Part shown: positions 25,552 to 35,072 of the stretch, one piece after another
How positions within the stretch are numbered: position 1 is the first letter of the stretch
How the letters are laid out: each line of letters begins with the position of its first letter
Source of the DNA: an uncultured Colwellia sp.
GTDB lineage: Bacteria > Pseudomonadota > Gammaproteobacteria > Enterobacterales > Alteromonadaceae
DNA length: 39,964 nucleotides
Assembly: GCA_913058405.1 (NCBI GenBank)
Contig: CAJXRC010000018.1
Coordinates: 1-39,964 of the forward strand
Direction: 5' to 3'
Made by a program: the position numbers and the translations under genes
Notes under the pieces: model-generated
What the model saw: only the letters and a program-made list of their open reading frames with translations
Told to the model about the DNA's origin: nothing
The model's database searches: none

Positions 25552-26832
25552 TTAAATTAATTCAGATAACAAGCTCGAAATTTGGGTAAATTCCACGCTT
25601 TCTTGTTCTTTTTGTCCGCGTAAGTATTTGACCATAACTTTCTCTTGGGTAATTTCATCATCACCTAAGATTAACGCGATTTGTGCACCAGATTTATCAG
25701 CACGTTTTAATTGTTTCTTCATATTGCCTCCGCCACAATGGCACTGCAATCTTAACTCAGGTACTTGATCACGCCATTGCTCAGCTAATTTATTTGCCGC
25801 GACTTGTGCATCATCACCTAAGATAACGACATAAGCATCTACCTGTGGACGAATATTTGCTACTTTTTCTAACTCGGTAAGCATTAACACTAAACGTTCG
25901 ATACCTAAGGCAAAACCAAAGGCTGGTGTTGCTTTACCACCAAGTTGCTCAACTAAACCGTCATAACGACCACCAGCACAAATAGTGCCTTGTGCGCCAA
26001 GTGTTGTCGTAACCCATTCAAATACAGTTCGGTTGTAATAATCCAAACCGCGTACTAAGCGCTCATTTAATACATAGTTAATACCAGCTGAATCTAAACG
26101 AGCACATAGCGTATCAAAATGCGTTTGCGTTTCTTCACCAAAATGATCTGATAATTTAGGTGCATTAACGAGTGCTTCTTGAACTTGTGGATTTTTACTA
26201 TCCAATACTCTCAACGGATTAGTGTGCATACGTCGCTTAGAATCTTCATCAAGCAACTCTTCATGCTCAAGCAAATAAGCAATCAGGGCTTCACGGTAAT
26301 TAGCGCGTTCTTCATTCGATCCTAATGAATTCAACTCTAGTGTGACAAATTCATTGATACCAAGTTCCCGCCATAAGCGAGAAGTAAGTAAAATAATTTC
26401 AGCATCTATGTCCGGAGTCGCAATTCCAAAGGCTTCTAGGCCAAATTGATGAAATTGACGATAACGACCTTTTTGCGGTCTTTCATGGCGAAACATAGGA
26501 CCCATATACCAAAGACGTTGTTCTTGGTTATATAACAAGCCATGTTGATTACCGGCGCGAACACAACTTGCAGTACCTTCTGGACGTAGCGTTAAGCTAT
26601 CACCATTTAAGTCATCAAAGGTGTACATTTCTTTTTCAACAATATCGGTCACTTCGCCAATACCACGTTTAAATAGCGCTGTTGACTCAACAATCGGCAT
26701 GCGAATTTCAGCAAAACCGTAGTTGCTGGCGACACGGCGTAGAACCGTTTCAACCATTTGCCAAATATTAGTTTCACTTGGAAGGCAATCATTCATGCCA
26801 CGTATTGCTTGTAGAGCCTTTTGTTTAGCCAC
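25552..26832 (-). CDS. hisS: Histidyl-tRNA synthetase
   Basis: 426 aa, normal length. Class II motifs are clear: [27 protein letters not shown], motif 2 [18 protein letters not shown], and the histidine-specific [16 protein letters not shown] and [13 protein letters not shown]. Motif 3 is GFALGIERL. The C-terminal anticodon-binding domain begins near residue 330. It charges tRNA-His. The start [18 protein letters not shown] agrees with family members. It has its own candidate promoter after ispG and leads the yfgM-bamB-der part of the cluster. Confidence 0.98.
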   Translation of the reverse strand: MAKQKALQAIRGMNDCLPSETNIWQMVETVLRRVASNYGFAEIRMPIVESTALFKRGIGEVTDIVEKEMYTFDDLNGDSLTLRPEGTASCVRAGNQHGLLYNQEQRLWYMGPMFRHERPQKGRYRQFHQFGLEAFGIATPDIDAEIILLTSRLWRELGINEFVTLELNSLGSNEERANYREALIAYLLEHEELLDEDSKRRMHTNPLRVLDSKNPQVQEALVNAPKLSDHFGEETQTHFDTLCARLDSAGINYVLNERLVRGLDYYNRTVFEWVTTTLGAQGTICAGGRYDGLVEQLGGKATPAFGFALGIERLVLMLTELEKVANIRPQVDAYVVILGDDAQVAANKLAEQWRDQVPELRLQCHCGGGNMKKQLKRADKSGAQIALILGDDEITQEKVMVKYLRGQKEQESVEFTQISSLLSELI

Positions 26833-26930
26833 TGAGCTGTTCTCTCTTTTTATTTTCTATAAGGCCGACCAACATACCTCTTCGGCACTGCTCTTGGCAC
26901 TTAAAACTGTGTTATATTTGCGCAGCGCGC

Positions 26931-26959
26931 AGTATACCTAATAATGAGGATCGAATAAA
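26931..26959 (-). promoter_or_regulatory. Candidate promoter of hisS
   Basis: On the minus strand: -10 TATACT (plus 26931-26936), a 17-bp spacer, and a poor -35 TTTATT (plus 26954-26959). A GC-rich discriminator (GCGCGCTGCGCA) follows the -10, typical of promoters under stringent control. About 100 bases remain to the hisS start. Confidence 0.5.
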
Positions 26960-27011
26960 CCATGTTGCTTATTGCGTTTTCATTGCTTTGTACGATAAGT
27001 TATCGAAAGTT

Positions 27012-28142
27012 TTAATCTTTTGTTTGTATATCAATTCTGTTTTTTTCATCAAGACGTTCACTCATCGAGCGTGCTTTAGCGCGAATACGTTGTTCTAATT
27101 GGTCAACAAGATCAGTATTATCAAAACGTTCTTTTTGACGAATGCCATCCAGATAGTAACCACTTTTCTTGCTGCTGCCCGTTAAGCCAAGATCTGACAC
27201 CATAGCTTCGCCGGGTCCATTGACAATACAACCAATAATAGACACGTCCATCGGTGTCATAATATCTTCAATACGCTGTTCTAACGCATTGACTGTTGAT
27301 ACCACATCAAACTCTTGACGAGAACAACTTGGACAAGCAATTAAATTAATACCACGGCTACGTAACTTAAGTGACTTTAAAATATCAAAGCCCACTTTAA
27401 TTTCTTCAATTGGATCCGCCGCGAGGGAAATACGTAAAGTATCACCAATACCTTGGGCTAATAACAGCCCCAAACCAACAGATGATTTCACCGATCCAGC
27501 GCGCAAACCACCGGCTTCAGTAATACCTAAATGTAATGGATTATCAATTTGTTTTGCTAATAATTTATAAGATTCAACCGCTAAAAAAACGTCAGACGCT
27601 TTAACACTCACTTTAAACTCATTGAAATTGAGTCTATCTAAAATATCAACATGACGCATTGCCGACTCTAACAAAGCCTCCGGTGTTGGCTCAGTATATT
27701 TTTCTTGAATATCTTTCTCTAATGAACCACCGTTGACACCAATACGAATGGGGATATTGTTATCTCGAGCACACTCAACCACACTGCGAATTCTATTTTC
27801 ATTACCAATGTTACCGGGATTAATTCGCAAGCAGTCAACGCCGTATTCGGCAACTTTTAAGGCAATACGATAATCAAAATGAATATCAGCAACTAAAGGT
27901 ACTTTTACTTGTTTTTTGATTTCACGGAAGGCTTCTGCAGCATCCATAGTAGGAACACTAACACGAACAATATCAGCGCCAACGGCTTCCAGCGCTTTTA
28001 TTTGCGCTACAGTTGCCGCTACATCAGTAGTCAATGTATTTGTCATTGACTGAACAGTAATAGGCGCATCGCCGCCAACAGGTACATTACCGACCATAAT
28101 TTGACGAGAAACGCGGCGTATAATTGGTGATTCTTTAAACAT
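27012..28142 (-). CDS. ispG: 4-hydroxy-3-methylbut-2-en-1-yl diphosphate synthase (flavodoxin)
   Basis: 376 aa. IspG (GcpE) reduces ME-cPP to HMBPP in the MEP isoprenoid pathway using a 4Fe-4S cluster. The N-terminal TIM-barrel part shows the [20 protein letters not shown] opening and LVADIHFDY. The cluster ligands are in [14 protein letters not shown] (CxxC) and [11 protein letters not shown]. Length matches the E. coli enzyme (372 aa). It lies 66 bp after rodZ, in the conserved rodZ-ispG-hisS order, and is probably transcribed with rodZ and pilF. Confidence 0.98.
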   Translation of the reverse strand: MFKESPIIRRVSRQIMVGNVPVGGDAPITVQSMTNTLTTDVAATVAQIKALEAVGADIVRVSVPTMDAAEAFREIKKQVKVPLVADIHFDYRIALKVAEYGVDCLRINPGNIGNENRIRSVVECARDNNIPIRIGVNGGSLEKDIQEKYTEPTPEALLESAMRHVDILDRLNFNEFKVSVKASDVFLAVESYKLLAKQIDNPLHLGITEAGGLRAGSVKSSVGLGLLLAQGIGDTLRISLAADPIEEIKVGFDILKSLKLRSRGINLIACPSCSRQEFDVVSTVNALEQRIEDIMTPMDVSIIGCIVNGPGEAMVSDLGLTGSSKKSGYYLDGIRQKERFDNTDLVDQLEQRIRAKARSMSERLDEKNRIDIQTKD

Positions 28143-28208
28143 AATTTTTCTTTATATTTTTCTGTATGCTAAGTCGTAACTAAATTAAGGATCCCCCTAA
28201 GACAGTAA

Positions 28209-29201
28209 CTACTCAACAATAGGTAAGTTAAATTTAGCAATATTGCCAACATTAAAAGCCGACATATCTACTGGCTGATCATTAAAAACAATACTGGCCA
28301 ATTCTGGTTTTCCGACAGTAATACGCAGTGGTGCTATACCTTGTATAGTCATTACATAACCGGATTTTTTCACACCCCAAGCAATTCGTTCACCTGTTGC
28401 ATCATAAATATTTACCCAGCAATCACCTTTAAAGGTAAACACTGCGGTACTTATCGCTGCGACTTTCGGTTCTGCAGGTTGAGAAACGTCATTTACTACA
28501 ATATTAGCTGAAGCGTTAAGATCAATATTAGCATTATCTATTAACGCTTTAGTTGTCGTGTCTAACGCTAATTCTGCCTCATCTTTTTTTTCACTTAGCA
28601 GAACATTATCATTAACGGGTGTTGGTTCATCAGCCAAAGAAGAAGATTCGAGATTCAATGTTGCAATATCATTGCTAACGGCTTCAGCAGGAGTTGTAGT
28701 TGGCACCACACTTGATGAGTCATCAGACTGCTGTCTGCTCTCTTGCAGCCACCATAATACCGTTAAACCAATAAAAACAGCCACGATCAAATAACTCAAC
28801 CACATAACACGGCTATGCTCTGCTTGTTTCGATGTTTCTTTAGAAAAACTCAACATTTCACTGCGCTGAATAGTAGCAGCGTCAAGCGCATCATAACTTG
28901 CCAGTATATCTTCTACCTCAACGCCAACTAATTTAGCATAATTTGCTAGATAACCTCGATTGAAAGTCACAGGCATTGACGGGTCGAAGATATCATTTTC
29001 AAGATCTTCAACAAGTCCTACTTTTAAGTTCAGCTTACTGGAAATAAATTCTTGTGAGAGTGAGAGCCCTTTACGAGCTTCGCTTAACATAGCGCCAGGG
29101 CTCAACATTTCCATGAATTCATCTAGCTCAGCGACTTGTTCAGTTATATCACTCGATTGTTCGTTATCTACTTGAGAAGCAGAGGATAGATCATTAGTCA
29201 T
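28209..29201 (-). CDS. rodZ: Cytoskeleton/cell-shape protein RodZ
   Basis: 330 aa. A cytoplasmic Xre-like helix-turn-helix domain (about 36-105: LSEARKGLSLSQEFISSKLNL, FNRGYLANYAKLVGV) binds MreB in the family. A single transmembrane helix follows at 134-152 (WLSYLIVAVFIGLTVLWWL), then a variable S/T/D-rich periplasmic linker and a C-terminal DUF4115 domain (FTFKGDCWVNIYDATGERIAWG). It anchors the MreB elongation complex. The ATG overlaps the end of the pilF gene by 8 bp, so the two are translationally coupled, as in the conserved pilF-rodZ-ispG cluster. Confidence 0.95.
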   Translation of the reverse strand: MTNDLSSASQVDNEQSSDITEQVAELDEFMEMLSPGAMLSEARKGLSLSQEFISSKLNLKVGLVEDLENDIFDPSMPVTFNRGYLANYAKLVGVEVEDILASYDALDAATIQRSEMLSFSKETSKQAEHSRVMWLSYLIVAVFIGLTVLWWLQESRQQSDDSSSVVPTTTPAEAVSNDIATLNLESSSLADEPTPVNDNVLLSEKKDEAELALDTTTKALIDNANIDLNASANIVVNDVSQPAEPKVAAISTAVFTFKGDCWVNIYDATGERIAWGVKKSGYVMTIQGIAPLRITVGKPELASIVFNDQPVDMSAFNVGNIAKFNLPIVE

Positions 29202-30765
29202 TAATATTTTTCACTGTTTGAGGATCGACCACATAGAGCTTATCGCCTATTTGGATTTTATTTTTTTCGGAGATATTATTCCATTTACGTAATGTATTGA
29301 GTTTGACATTATATTCCACAGAAATACTATACAAATTTTCACCTGGTATTACGGTGTGCAAGACTTCTTCTGGCTCAAGCATGTCAGTATCATTAATTAC
29401 TCCTGCAGCCGCTATGACTTCAGCTTTCACTACTTCAGCCTCAACCACTACAGGTAAAGCCTCAGGTAAAGGTACATCACGTATTGCTGGTATAGGTTGA
29501 GTAGATGTAGGTTCAGTTGTATTTGCAGCCACTTGTTTAACTGTTGCCGCTTCTGTTGTTACTGGAATCACTTTATCAGTCTTACTACTGCTCACTACTG
29601 CATTTTCTGAAGTTGTTACAGTAGAATTTTTTATTGGTTTACTTGTTTGTTTATCTGTTGCTGAAACAGTTCCTGCTACCTGAGAAGAAAGCAATACAGT
29701 TCCTGAAGCAAGCGCAGACGATGTTGTACTTGTTATCAGTGCAGGGGCTGCTGGCGTTGTAACCACAACTGTTGCTGCTTTCATTGTGTCAATTGATTTC
29801 ACCGTGGGCGTTACGGTTTTTACGCTACTAGTATAAGGTGTATTTGCTGATTTTTTTGGCGACAGTTTAACGACACGCTTTTTACGAGATGATGACAAAT
29901 GACGATTTTTTTCTCTTTGACTAAGTTGATATTTCTTCGCTAAATTATCAGCATCAATCAGTTCCAACTCATTCAGTAGATATTGTTTAGCTTCCCAAGA
30001 TTGCGGGTACATTCTCACTAACATGTTAGCGTAATTTCTTGCTGTTCTACGTTGACCCAATTTCCAATACAATTTATAGGCAAGTGACAATGAATTTGCA
30101 GTAAATCGTTGCGTACTACGTTCAAACTTTTGTAAAAACAGCTTAGCTTCCTTGTAATTTCCCATGGCATATTGCAAGCGGACCATTTGAAATAACGTAC
30201 TTGATCTATTTGGACTATGGTAAATAGACTTATTTAAGTACATCTCTGCTTTTTCAAAATTATCATTTTGTAAATAACATGAGGCAAGGTTTTCATAACT
30301 TTCTGATACTAATAAATAACTAGGTACAGCAATTGCTTTAAGAAATTGTACTTCTGCTGCAGCAACGTTACCTTGTCGACATAAGAACACCCCGTAATTA
30401 TTCAAGGTATCTGCGCTGTCTGCTTTTATCGATAAAGCTTGTTCAAATGACTCAATAGCTAGTGTTTCTTCGCCAACAGTTTCGTAATAATGGGCAAATG
30501 CTGTATGTACTTGTACTAAATTCGGTGAAAATCGCTTCGCTTTTTCAAGATTAAGTTTTGCTTGTGACATATCACCCATTTTTAAATAACCTAATCCTAA
30601 AGAAATGCGCGTTGCCGCCATTTCATCACGATTTGCTTGGTTTTTTACGATAGGTTCATTATTTTCAAAGCTTTGGGTAACACAACCGCTTAACAACGTC
30701 ATAGAGATTGCTGTTAAAAAGGTAGGAATTAAATATTTAGCCTTAGCTTTATCCATAATATGCAA
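29194..30765 (-). CDS. pilF: PilF/PilW-like type IV pilus pilotin with C-terminal LysM domain
   Basis: 523 aa, about twice the usual 250 for PilF. A signal peptide with lipobox LLSGC (C28) indicates an outer-membrane lipoprotein. Residues 45-285 form TPR repeats typical of PilF (ISLGLGYLKMGDMSQAKLNLEKA, YGVFLCRQGNVAAAEVQFLKA), which in the family pilot the PilQ secretin. A long S/T/V/A-rich linker (about 295-460) leads to a LysM domain at about 466-512 (HTVIPGENLYSISVEYNV, KIQIGDKLYVVDP) expected to bind peptidoglycan. The start is TTG at 30763-30765 (GAGG about 11 nt upstream) or ATG at 30756. It overlaps rodZ by 8 bp. A miniature element lies between it and rlmN. Confidence 0.88.
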   Translation of the reverse strand: MHIMDKAKAKYLIPTFLTAISMTLLSGCVTQSFENNEPIVKNQANRDEMAATRISLGLGYLKMGDMSQAKLNLEKAKRFSPNLVQVHTAFAHYYETVGEETLAIESFEQALSIKADSADTLNNYGVFLCRQGNVAAAEVQFLKAIAVPSYLLVSESYENLASCYLQNDNFEKAEMYLNKSIYHSPNRSSTLFQMVRLQYAMGNYKEAKLFLQKFERSTQRFTANSLSLAYKLYWKLGQRRTARNYANMLVRMYPQSWEAKQYLLNELELIDADNLAKKYQLSQREKNRHLSSSRKKRVVKLSPKKSANTPYTSSVKTVTPTVKSIDTMKAATVVVTTPAAPALITSTTSSALASGTVLLSSQVAGTVSATDKQTSKPIKNSTVTTSENAVVSSSKTDKVIPVTTEAATVKQVAANTTEPTSTQPIPAIRDVPLPEALPVVVEAEVVKAEVIAAAGVINDTDMLEPEEVLHTVIPGENLYSISVEYNVKLNTLRKWNNISEKNKIQIGDKLYVVDPQTVKNIND

Positions 30766-30817
30766 TGCGTTAATCGCCTCTTATTGTTATTTTTTCACCG
30801 AAAATCAGTAGACTGCT

Positions 30818-31093
30818 ATACCAATCGGACTGATTTATTGATCACTTAGCGAGAATTAAAAGGCTTAGAGGCAAGGCATTGATTGAAGAGAACGGTTATT
30901 CCCTTGTCGAAATCAATAACGCCGCATATAAGCCTTTACCTTTTATTAGGTACTCGCCCTTTGGGAGCTCATTAGCAAACTGATAACATCACAAAATAAA
31001 TAAAATATAGAATAACTATGTTTAACTCATTTTGTTTGTTCTAAGCTCGCTACTTAAGCTCTAAGTTGGTTAATTAATTAATCCGCTTGGTAT
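30818..31093 (+). mobile_element. Miniature element, family A, copy 2 (276 bp)
   Basis: The left end is TATACCAATCGGACTGATTT and the right end, reversed, TAATACCAAGCGGATTAATT, about 20 bp of imperfect terminal inverted repeat. The interior matches 36842-37106 base for base over long stretches (GCGAGAATTAAAAGGCTTA, GTTATTCCCTTGTC, CTCATTAGCAAACTGATAAC) and 12661-12976 in reverse. The right end overlaps the rlmN stop codon. No transposase is encoded. Confidence 0.8.
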
Positions 31094-32253
31094 TAGACTA
31101 TTTTGATAGAGATAGTGTCAGCTTTAGGTTCATCTTTCAATGAACTTATTTCAGCATTCTTCGCTGCATTTAAAACACTTCGCTTAGTTCTATCAAAAAC
31201 ATCACCTGCGAGTTGACCACACGCCGCATCAATATCTTCACCACGTGTACGTCTAGTGATTACAGTTAAGCCATAACTTTGTAAGACTTTATCAAAGCGA
31301 TCGATGCGAGAGTTACTTGAGCGTGAATAAGGTGAACCCGGATAAGGATTAAAAGGGATCAAGTTAATCTTACTCGGTAAGCCTTTTAAAGCGTGCGCTA
31401 ATTCATGTGCTTGGTCAGTACTGTCATTAACGTGGTCAAGCATGACGTATTCAATAGTCGCTTGTTTATTTGCTTTTGAGCCACTGATATAACGACCGGC
31501 CGCGGCAATAAAATCTTCTAATGGATATTTTTTATTAATCGGTACTAATTCATCACGCAATTTATTATTGGGTGCGTGAATTGAAATTGCTAAAGCACAA
31601 TCAATTTTTTCTTTAAGCATATCTAATGCTGGCACAACACCTGACGTACTTACGGTTACTCGGCGCTTAGATAAGCCATAACCTAAATCATTCAGCATAG
31701 TATCAAGTGCTGGAATTAAGTTCTTCATGTTTAATAATGGTTCGCCCATGCCCATCATAACAATATTGGTAATCGGGCGAGTACCTGCAATACGAGTGGC
31801 GCCAATATCATTAGCAACACGCCATACTTGGCCAATAATTTCAGCCATAGATAAATTGCGATTGAAGCCTTGCTGAGCCGTAGCACAGAAGGTACATTCT
31901 AATGCACAGCCAACCTGAGATGACACACATAATGTTGCACGATCATTTTCAGGGATCCAAACAGTCTCTACTTCTTGTCCGCCTTCAAGTTTCAAAGCGT
32001 ATTTAATAGTACCGTCTTCTGACACTTGTTTTTCAGAAATATCAGGTGCTGATATCACACAATTACGTTGTAATTTCTCACGTAATTTCTTATTGATATT
32101 AGTCATCTGCTCAAAATCACTGTAACCAAAGTGATAAATCCACTTCATGATTTGATCTGCTCTAAAAGGTTTTTCACCAATAGACTCTAGGTATTCACGC
32201 ATACCTTTTTGATCAAAATTAAGTAGGTTTACTTTTCCGCTTACATTATTCAT
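31093..32253 (-). CDS. rlmN: Dual-specificity 23S rRNA/tRNA adenine-C2 methyltransferase RlmN
   Basis: 386 aa from the ATG at 32251-32253; a GTG at 32268 is the alternative. It methylates C2 of A2503 in 23S rRNA and A37 of some tRNAs. The radical SAM cluster motif is [18 protein letters not shown] (CxxxCxxC). [13 protein letters not shown], the SAM-binding STSGVVP, and the second catalytic cysteine in [14 protein letters not shown] follow. The C-terminal tail past DRTKRSVLN is not conserved. The TAA stop lies in the terminal repeat of the family A element, so insertion set the end of this protein. It precedes pilF-rodZ-ispG in the conserved order. Confidence 0.97.
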   Translation of the reverse strand: MNNVSGKVNLLNFDQKGMREYLESIGEKPFRADQIMKWIYHFGYSDFEQMTNINKKLREKLQRNCVISAPDISEKQVSEDGTIKYALKLEGGQEVETVWIPENDRATLCVSSQVGCALECTFCATAQQGFNRNLSMAEIIGQVWRVANDIGATRIAGTRPITNIVMMGMGEPLLNMKNLIPALDTMLNDLGYGLSKRRVTVSTSGVVPALDMLKEKIDCALAISIHAPNNKLRDELVPINKKYPLEDFIAAAGRYISGSKANKQATIEYVMLDHVNDSTDQAHELAHALKGLPSKINLIPFNPYPGSPYSRSSNSRIDRFDKVLQSYGLTVITRRTRGEDIDAACGQLAGDVFDRTKRSVLNAAKNAEISSLKDEPKADTISIKIV

Positions 32254-32392
32254 AGAACAAACTCTCACTAACTAAAATTAAACTACTTGATAAAGCAGCC
32301 TAAAAAACAAGGCGCAAATTGTACGCTTTTTAAGCGTCAATCGCAATTTTACTAGGTTATCGTCAGAAGAATTATTATCCGCTTAAAATAAC

Positions 32393-32428
32393 AAAAGGAT
32401 TTTACTAATTGCTCAGTAAAATCCTTTT
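32393..32428 (-). terminator. Terminator downstream of ndk
   Basis: AAAAGGATTTTACT (32393-32406) and AGTAAAATCCTTTT (32415-32428) are exact 14-bp reverse complements with an 8-nt loop. On the minus strand the stem ends in TCCTTTT followed by GTTATTTT. It lies about 90 bases after the ndk stop and before rlmN. Confidence 0.75.
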
Positions 32429-32520
32429 AAATACTTAATAAAGTATTAAGTAATTAAACATTAACCTTTCAATTACCTACCAAGGTAAGCCAATAAAAAG
32501 TGCTAATATTTAAAGTCTAA

Positions 32521-32952
32521 TTAACGAGTGCGTGGGCAAATTTCGTCATCAGAGAAGAAATAAGCAATTTCACGAGCAGCTGATTCTAAAGCATCAGAAC
32601 CGTGAGCAGCATTTTCGTCAATTGAATCAGCAAGGTCAGCACGGATAGTTCCTGCTAATGCTTCAGCTGGGTTAGTAGCGCCCATGATTTCACGGTTTTT
32701 AAGAACAGCGTTTTCGCCTTCTAAAACTTGTACCATTACTGGTCCAGAAGTCATGAATTCAACTAAAGCGCCGAAGAAAGGACGTTCGCTATGTTCAGCG
32801 TAGAAACCTTCAGCTTTTTCTTGGCTTAAGTGGATCATTTTAGAAGCAACAATTTTTAAACCAGCAGTTTCAAAACGGTTGTAAATTTGACCAATGAAGT
32901 TTTTAGCAACTGCGTCTGGTTTTACGATAGAGAAAGTACGTTCGATAGCCAT
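32521..32952 (-). CDS. ndk: Nucleoside diphosphate kinase
   Basis: 143 aa, the standard length. It transfers the gamma phosphate between nucleoside triphosphates and diphosphates through a phosphohistidine. Visible motifs are [14 protein letters not shown] at the N-terminus, the Kpn loop [34 protein letters not shown], and the active-site histidine in [12 protein letters not shown]. Upstream of rlmN in the same direction, as in enteric genomes, but with a terminator between them, so it is probably its own transcription unit. Confidence 0.98.
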   Translation of the reverse strand: MAIERTFSIVKPDAVAKNFIGQIYNRFETAGLKIVASKMIHLSQEKAEGFYAEHSERPFFGALVEFMTSGPVMVQVLEGENAVLKNREIMGATNPAEALAGTIRADLADSIDENAAHGSDALESAAREIAYFFSDDEICPRTR

Positions 32953-33638
32953 GATAAGCCCTTATAATAAATTAAAATTTTAGTGTAATTAAATAGATAC
33001 CAATTTAGCAAACTGACATCTACAAATTTTGGCGCGATTATAAACGAAATAATAGTAAACTGCTATCAATAACCGAGGGTTAATTATTCAGACCTGTGTC
33101 CCCTTTATAACTAAGGTTCAGTTGAAATTAAAAACTCCTTTAGGTATGGCCTTAATCTAATAAAAGAACTGTTTCAATATAGTCATGAGTTGCCTTGCAT
33201 AAAACCTTTCTAAATCAGTATTAAAAAGCGATCTAACTAAATCCCTCTCATAAGTTTCTCATTGGTAATAACCCGGTATGGCATCACTTATTTGCAAATA
33301 CTTCGTAAATCACCATAGTAAAGTTACAACTGTATAGAAATTTCCTATTATTTTGCTTTTTTCTCTGGTCCTTTAGTCGTAGTTGTTAACTAAAAGGGTA
33401 AAGCATTCTTCAACAAAAAACGGAAAAGTCACACTTATTGGCTATTTTCTCAATGTCGCTGTAACTCAAGCTACTTATGATTTTTTACCATTATGAGGTT
33501 AAGAAAATAATAAATATTTCATAATATTCTCCTTTAAACATCATTTTTAGTTGTTACATTTGGTCACATTGTCGTAAAAATTCTGACATGCTTTAATAGT
33601 TCACTGCGAGTTAAAATTAAACAACTGCAGGAATATCA
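32953..33638. other. Long AT-rich intergenic region between divergent ndk and the permease gene
   Basis: The 686 bases hold no plausible gene on either strand and none of the dispersed elements seen elsewhere. They must carry the promoters of ndk on the left and of the permease operon on the right. The length is unusual for this compact window; a small RNA or several regulator sites could be present, but I see no specific sign. Confidence 0.45.
33568..33596 (+). promoter_or_regulatory. Candidate promoter of the permease/acyl-CoA synthetase operon
   Basis: TTGTCG (33568-33573), a 17-bp spacer and TTTAAT (33591-33596) form a moderate sigma-70 match, 42 bases before the permease ATG. Confidence 0.4.
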
Positions 33639-35054
33639 ATGCAATTTATAAAACGTGCGCATGGGGATGAACAACCATATTGGCCAGCAGGGCCATTTAA
33701 AATTAGATTACCTTTTGTTCATTACCGCTGGGAACTCCCAGAAATGATACAAGGTTTTTTTATGTTCGTGGTTGGTTTAGCCATGATCCCTTTGCTTGAA
33801 AGCTATTTAGGCATGCCTTATGAAGCAGCATTAGCTTTTACTTTTATTGCAGGCGTTGGTTACATTTTACCAGCCCTACTTGGCGTTCCTTTGGTACCCG
33901 GTTGGATAACACCAGCCATTCCTGTTGTTTTACTCTATTTGAAAGGTTTTGAACCAGGCCCTGAAGCAATCAGAGCATTGTTCGCCTTACAAATTGAAGT
34001 CTCGATTATTTTTCTAATTTTAGGCGCAACCCGTCTAGGATCTAAATTAGTGGATGTTATTCCAAACTCACTAAAGTGTGGAATAATTATTGGCGCAGGT
34101 ATGGCGGCAATGATGGGAGAACTCAAAGTTGGTGGTCGCATTGATTCCACGCCAGTTTCATTGATTGTTGGTTCTATTATTTCAGCTTACATCTTATTCT
34201 CTCTGTCTTTTAAAAATGTAATTAATGAAAACTCATTTGCCCGAAAAATCGCTAACTTCGGTATGGTACCAGGAATGATCATTGCGATGCTCGTTGGCTG
34301 GGCGGTAGGTGAATATCCATTACCTGAAATTGAATGGGGCATTACTAATCCTAACTTTTCATTAATGTGGCAGTATCTACCTTTTACTGTTGGCTATCCT
34401 GATTGGGAAGTTTTCTTACTAGCCATCCCAACAGCAATCATTGCTTATGTTATTGCCTTTGGTGACATCCTTGTTGGTTTTACTTTAGTAAATCGTGTTG
34501 ATCATATTCGCGTTGATGAAAAAATAGAAGAAAATGTTGATCGAGTTCATTTAGTTACTGCTATTCGTAATGGTTTCCATGCTTTTCTAGCACCATGGCC
34601 AGGACTCGCAGGACCATTATGGACAGCTGCTCACGCTACCGTTGCCGAGCGTTACGCTATGGGCCGTAAGTCAATGGAGTCTATCTATAGTGGCGGTGGT
34701 ACTTTTTGGATGAGTGGTTTACTTGCACTATTCGCATTACCGTTAGTCACCCTATTCAAACCGGTATTACCCATTGCACTTTCACTTACCTTAGTTCTTA
34801 CCGCTTACATATGTATTATGGTTGGTATGGAACAATTGAAAAACTCAACTGAACGCGGCGTTGCCGGTATTGTTGCTGTTACATTAGCTATGCCAGATCC
34901 TAAGTCCACCATGTATGCAGTTTGCATCGGTGTAATTCTTTACGTCTTGATTGAGCGTCCTAGATTAATGGGCAAGCACGATAGCAAAGATAACATCATT
35001 TTTGCTGATGAAACGCAGGAAGAAGTGGCTGTCGCTACGAATAACAATACTTAG
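33639..35054 (+). CDS. NCS2/SLC23-like permease
   Basis: 471 aa, almost wholly hydrophobic with roughly 12-14 membrane segments. ELPEMIQGFFMFVVGLAMIP, PALLGVPLVPGWITPAIPVV and the mid-protein TAIIAYVIAFGDILVGFTLV region fit the NCS2 (nucleobase/ascorbate, SLC23) fold. The classical NCS2 signature for purines is not clear, so the substrate is probably something else. The N-terminus is hydrophilic (MQFIKRAHGDEQPYWPAG), and the C-terminus is acidic. CAGGA precedes the ATG by 6 nt. The acyl-CoA synthetase gene starts 18 bp after its stop, so the pair likely imports a carboxylic acid and activates it; that is inference from context. Confidence 0.75.
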   Translation: MQFIKRAHGDEQPYWPAGPFKIRLPFVHYRWELPEMIQGFFMFVVGLAMIPLLESYLGMPYEAALAFTFIAGVGYILPALLGVPLVPGWITPAIPVVLLYLKGFEPGPEAIRALFALQIEVSIIFLILGATRLGSKLVDVIPNSLKCGIIIGAGMAAMMGELKVGGRIDSTPVSLIVGSIISAYILFSLSFKNVINENSFARKIANFGMVPGMIIAMLVGWAVGEYPLPEIEWGITNPNFSLMWQYLPFTVGYPDWEVFLLAIPTAIIAYVIAFGDILVGFTLVNRVDHIRVDEKIEENVDRVHLVTAIRNGFHAFLAPWPGLAGPLWTAAHATVAERYAMGRKSMESIYSGGGTFWMSGLLALFALPLVTLFKPVLPIALSLTLVLTAYICIMVGMEQLKNSTERGVAGIVAVTLAMPDPKSTMYAVCIGVILYVLIERPRLMGKHDSKDNIIFADETQEEVAVATNNNT

Positions 35055-35072
35055 TAATAGGGGAATATATTA

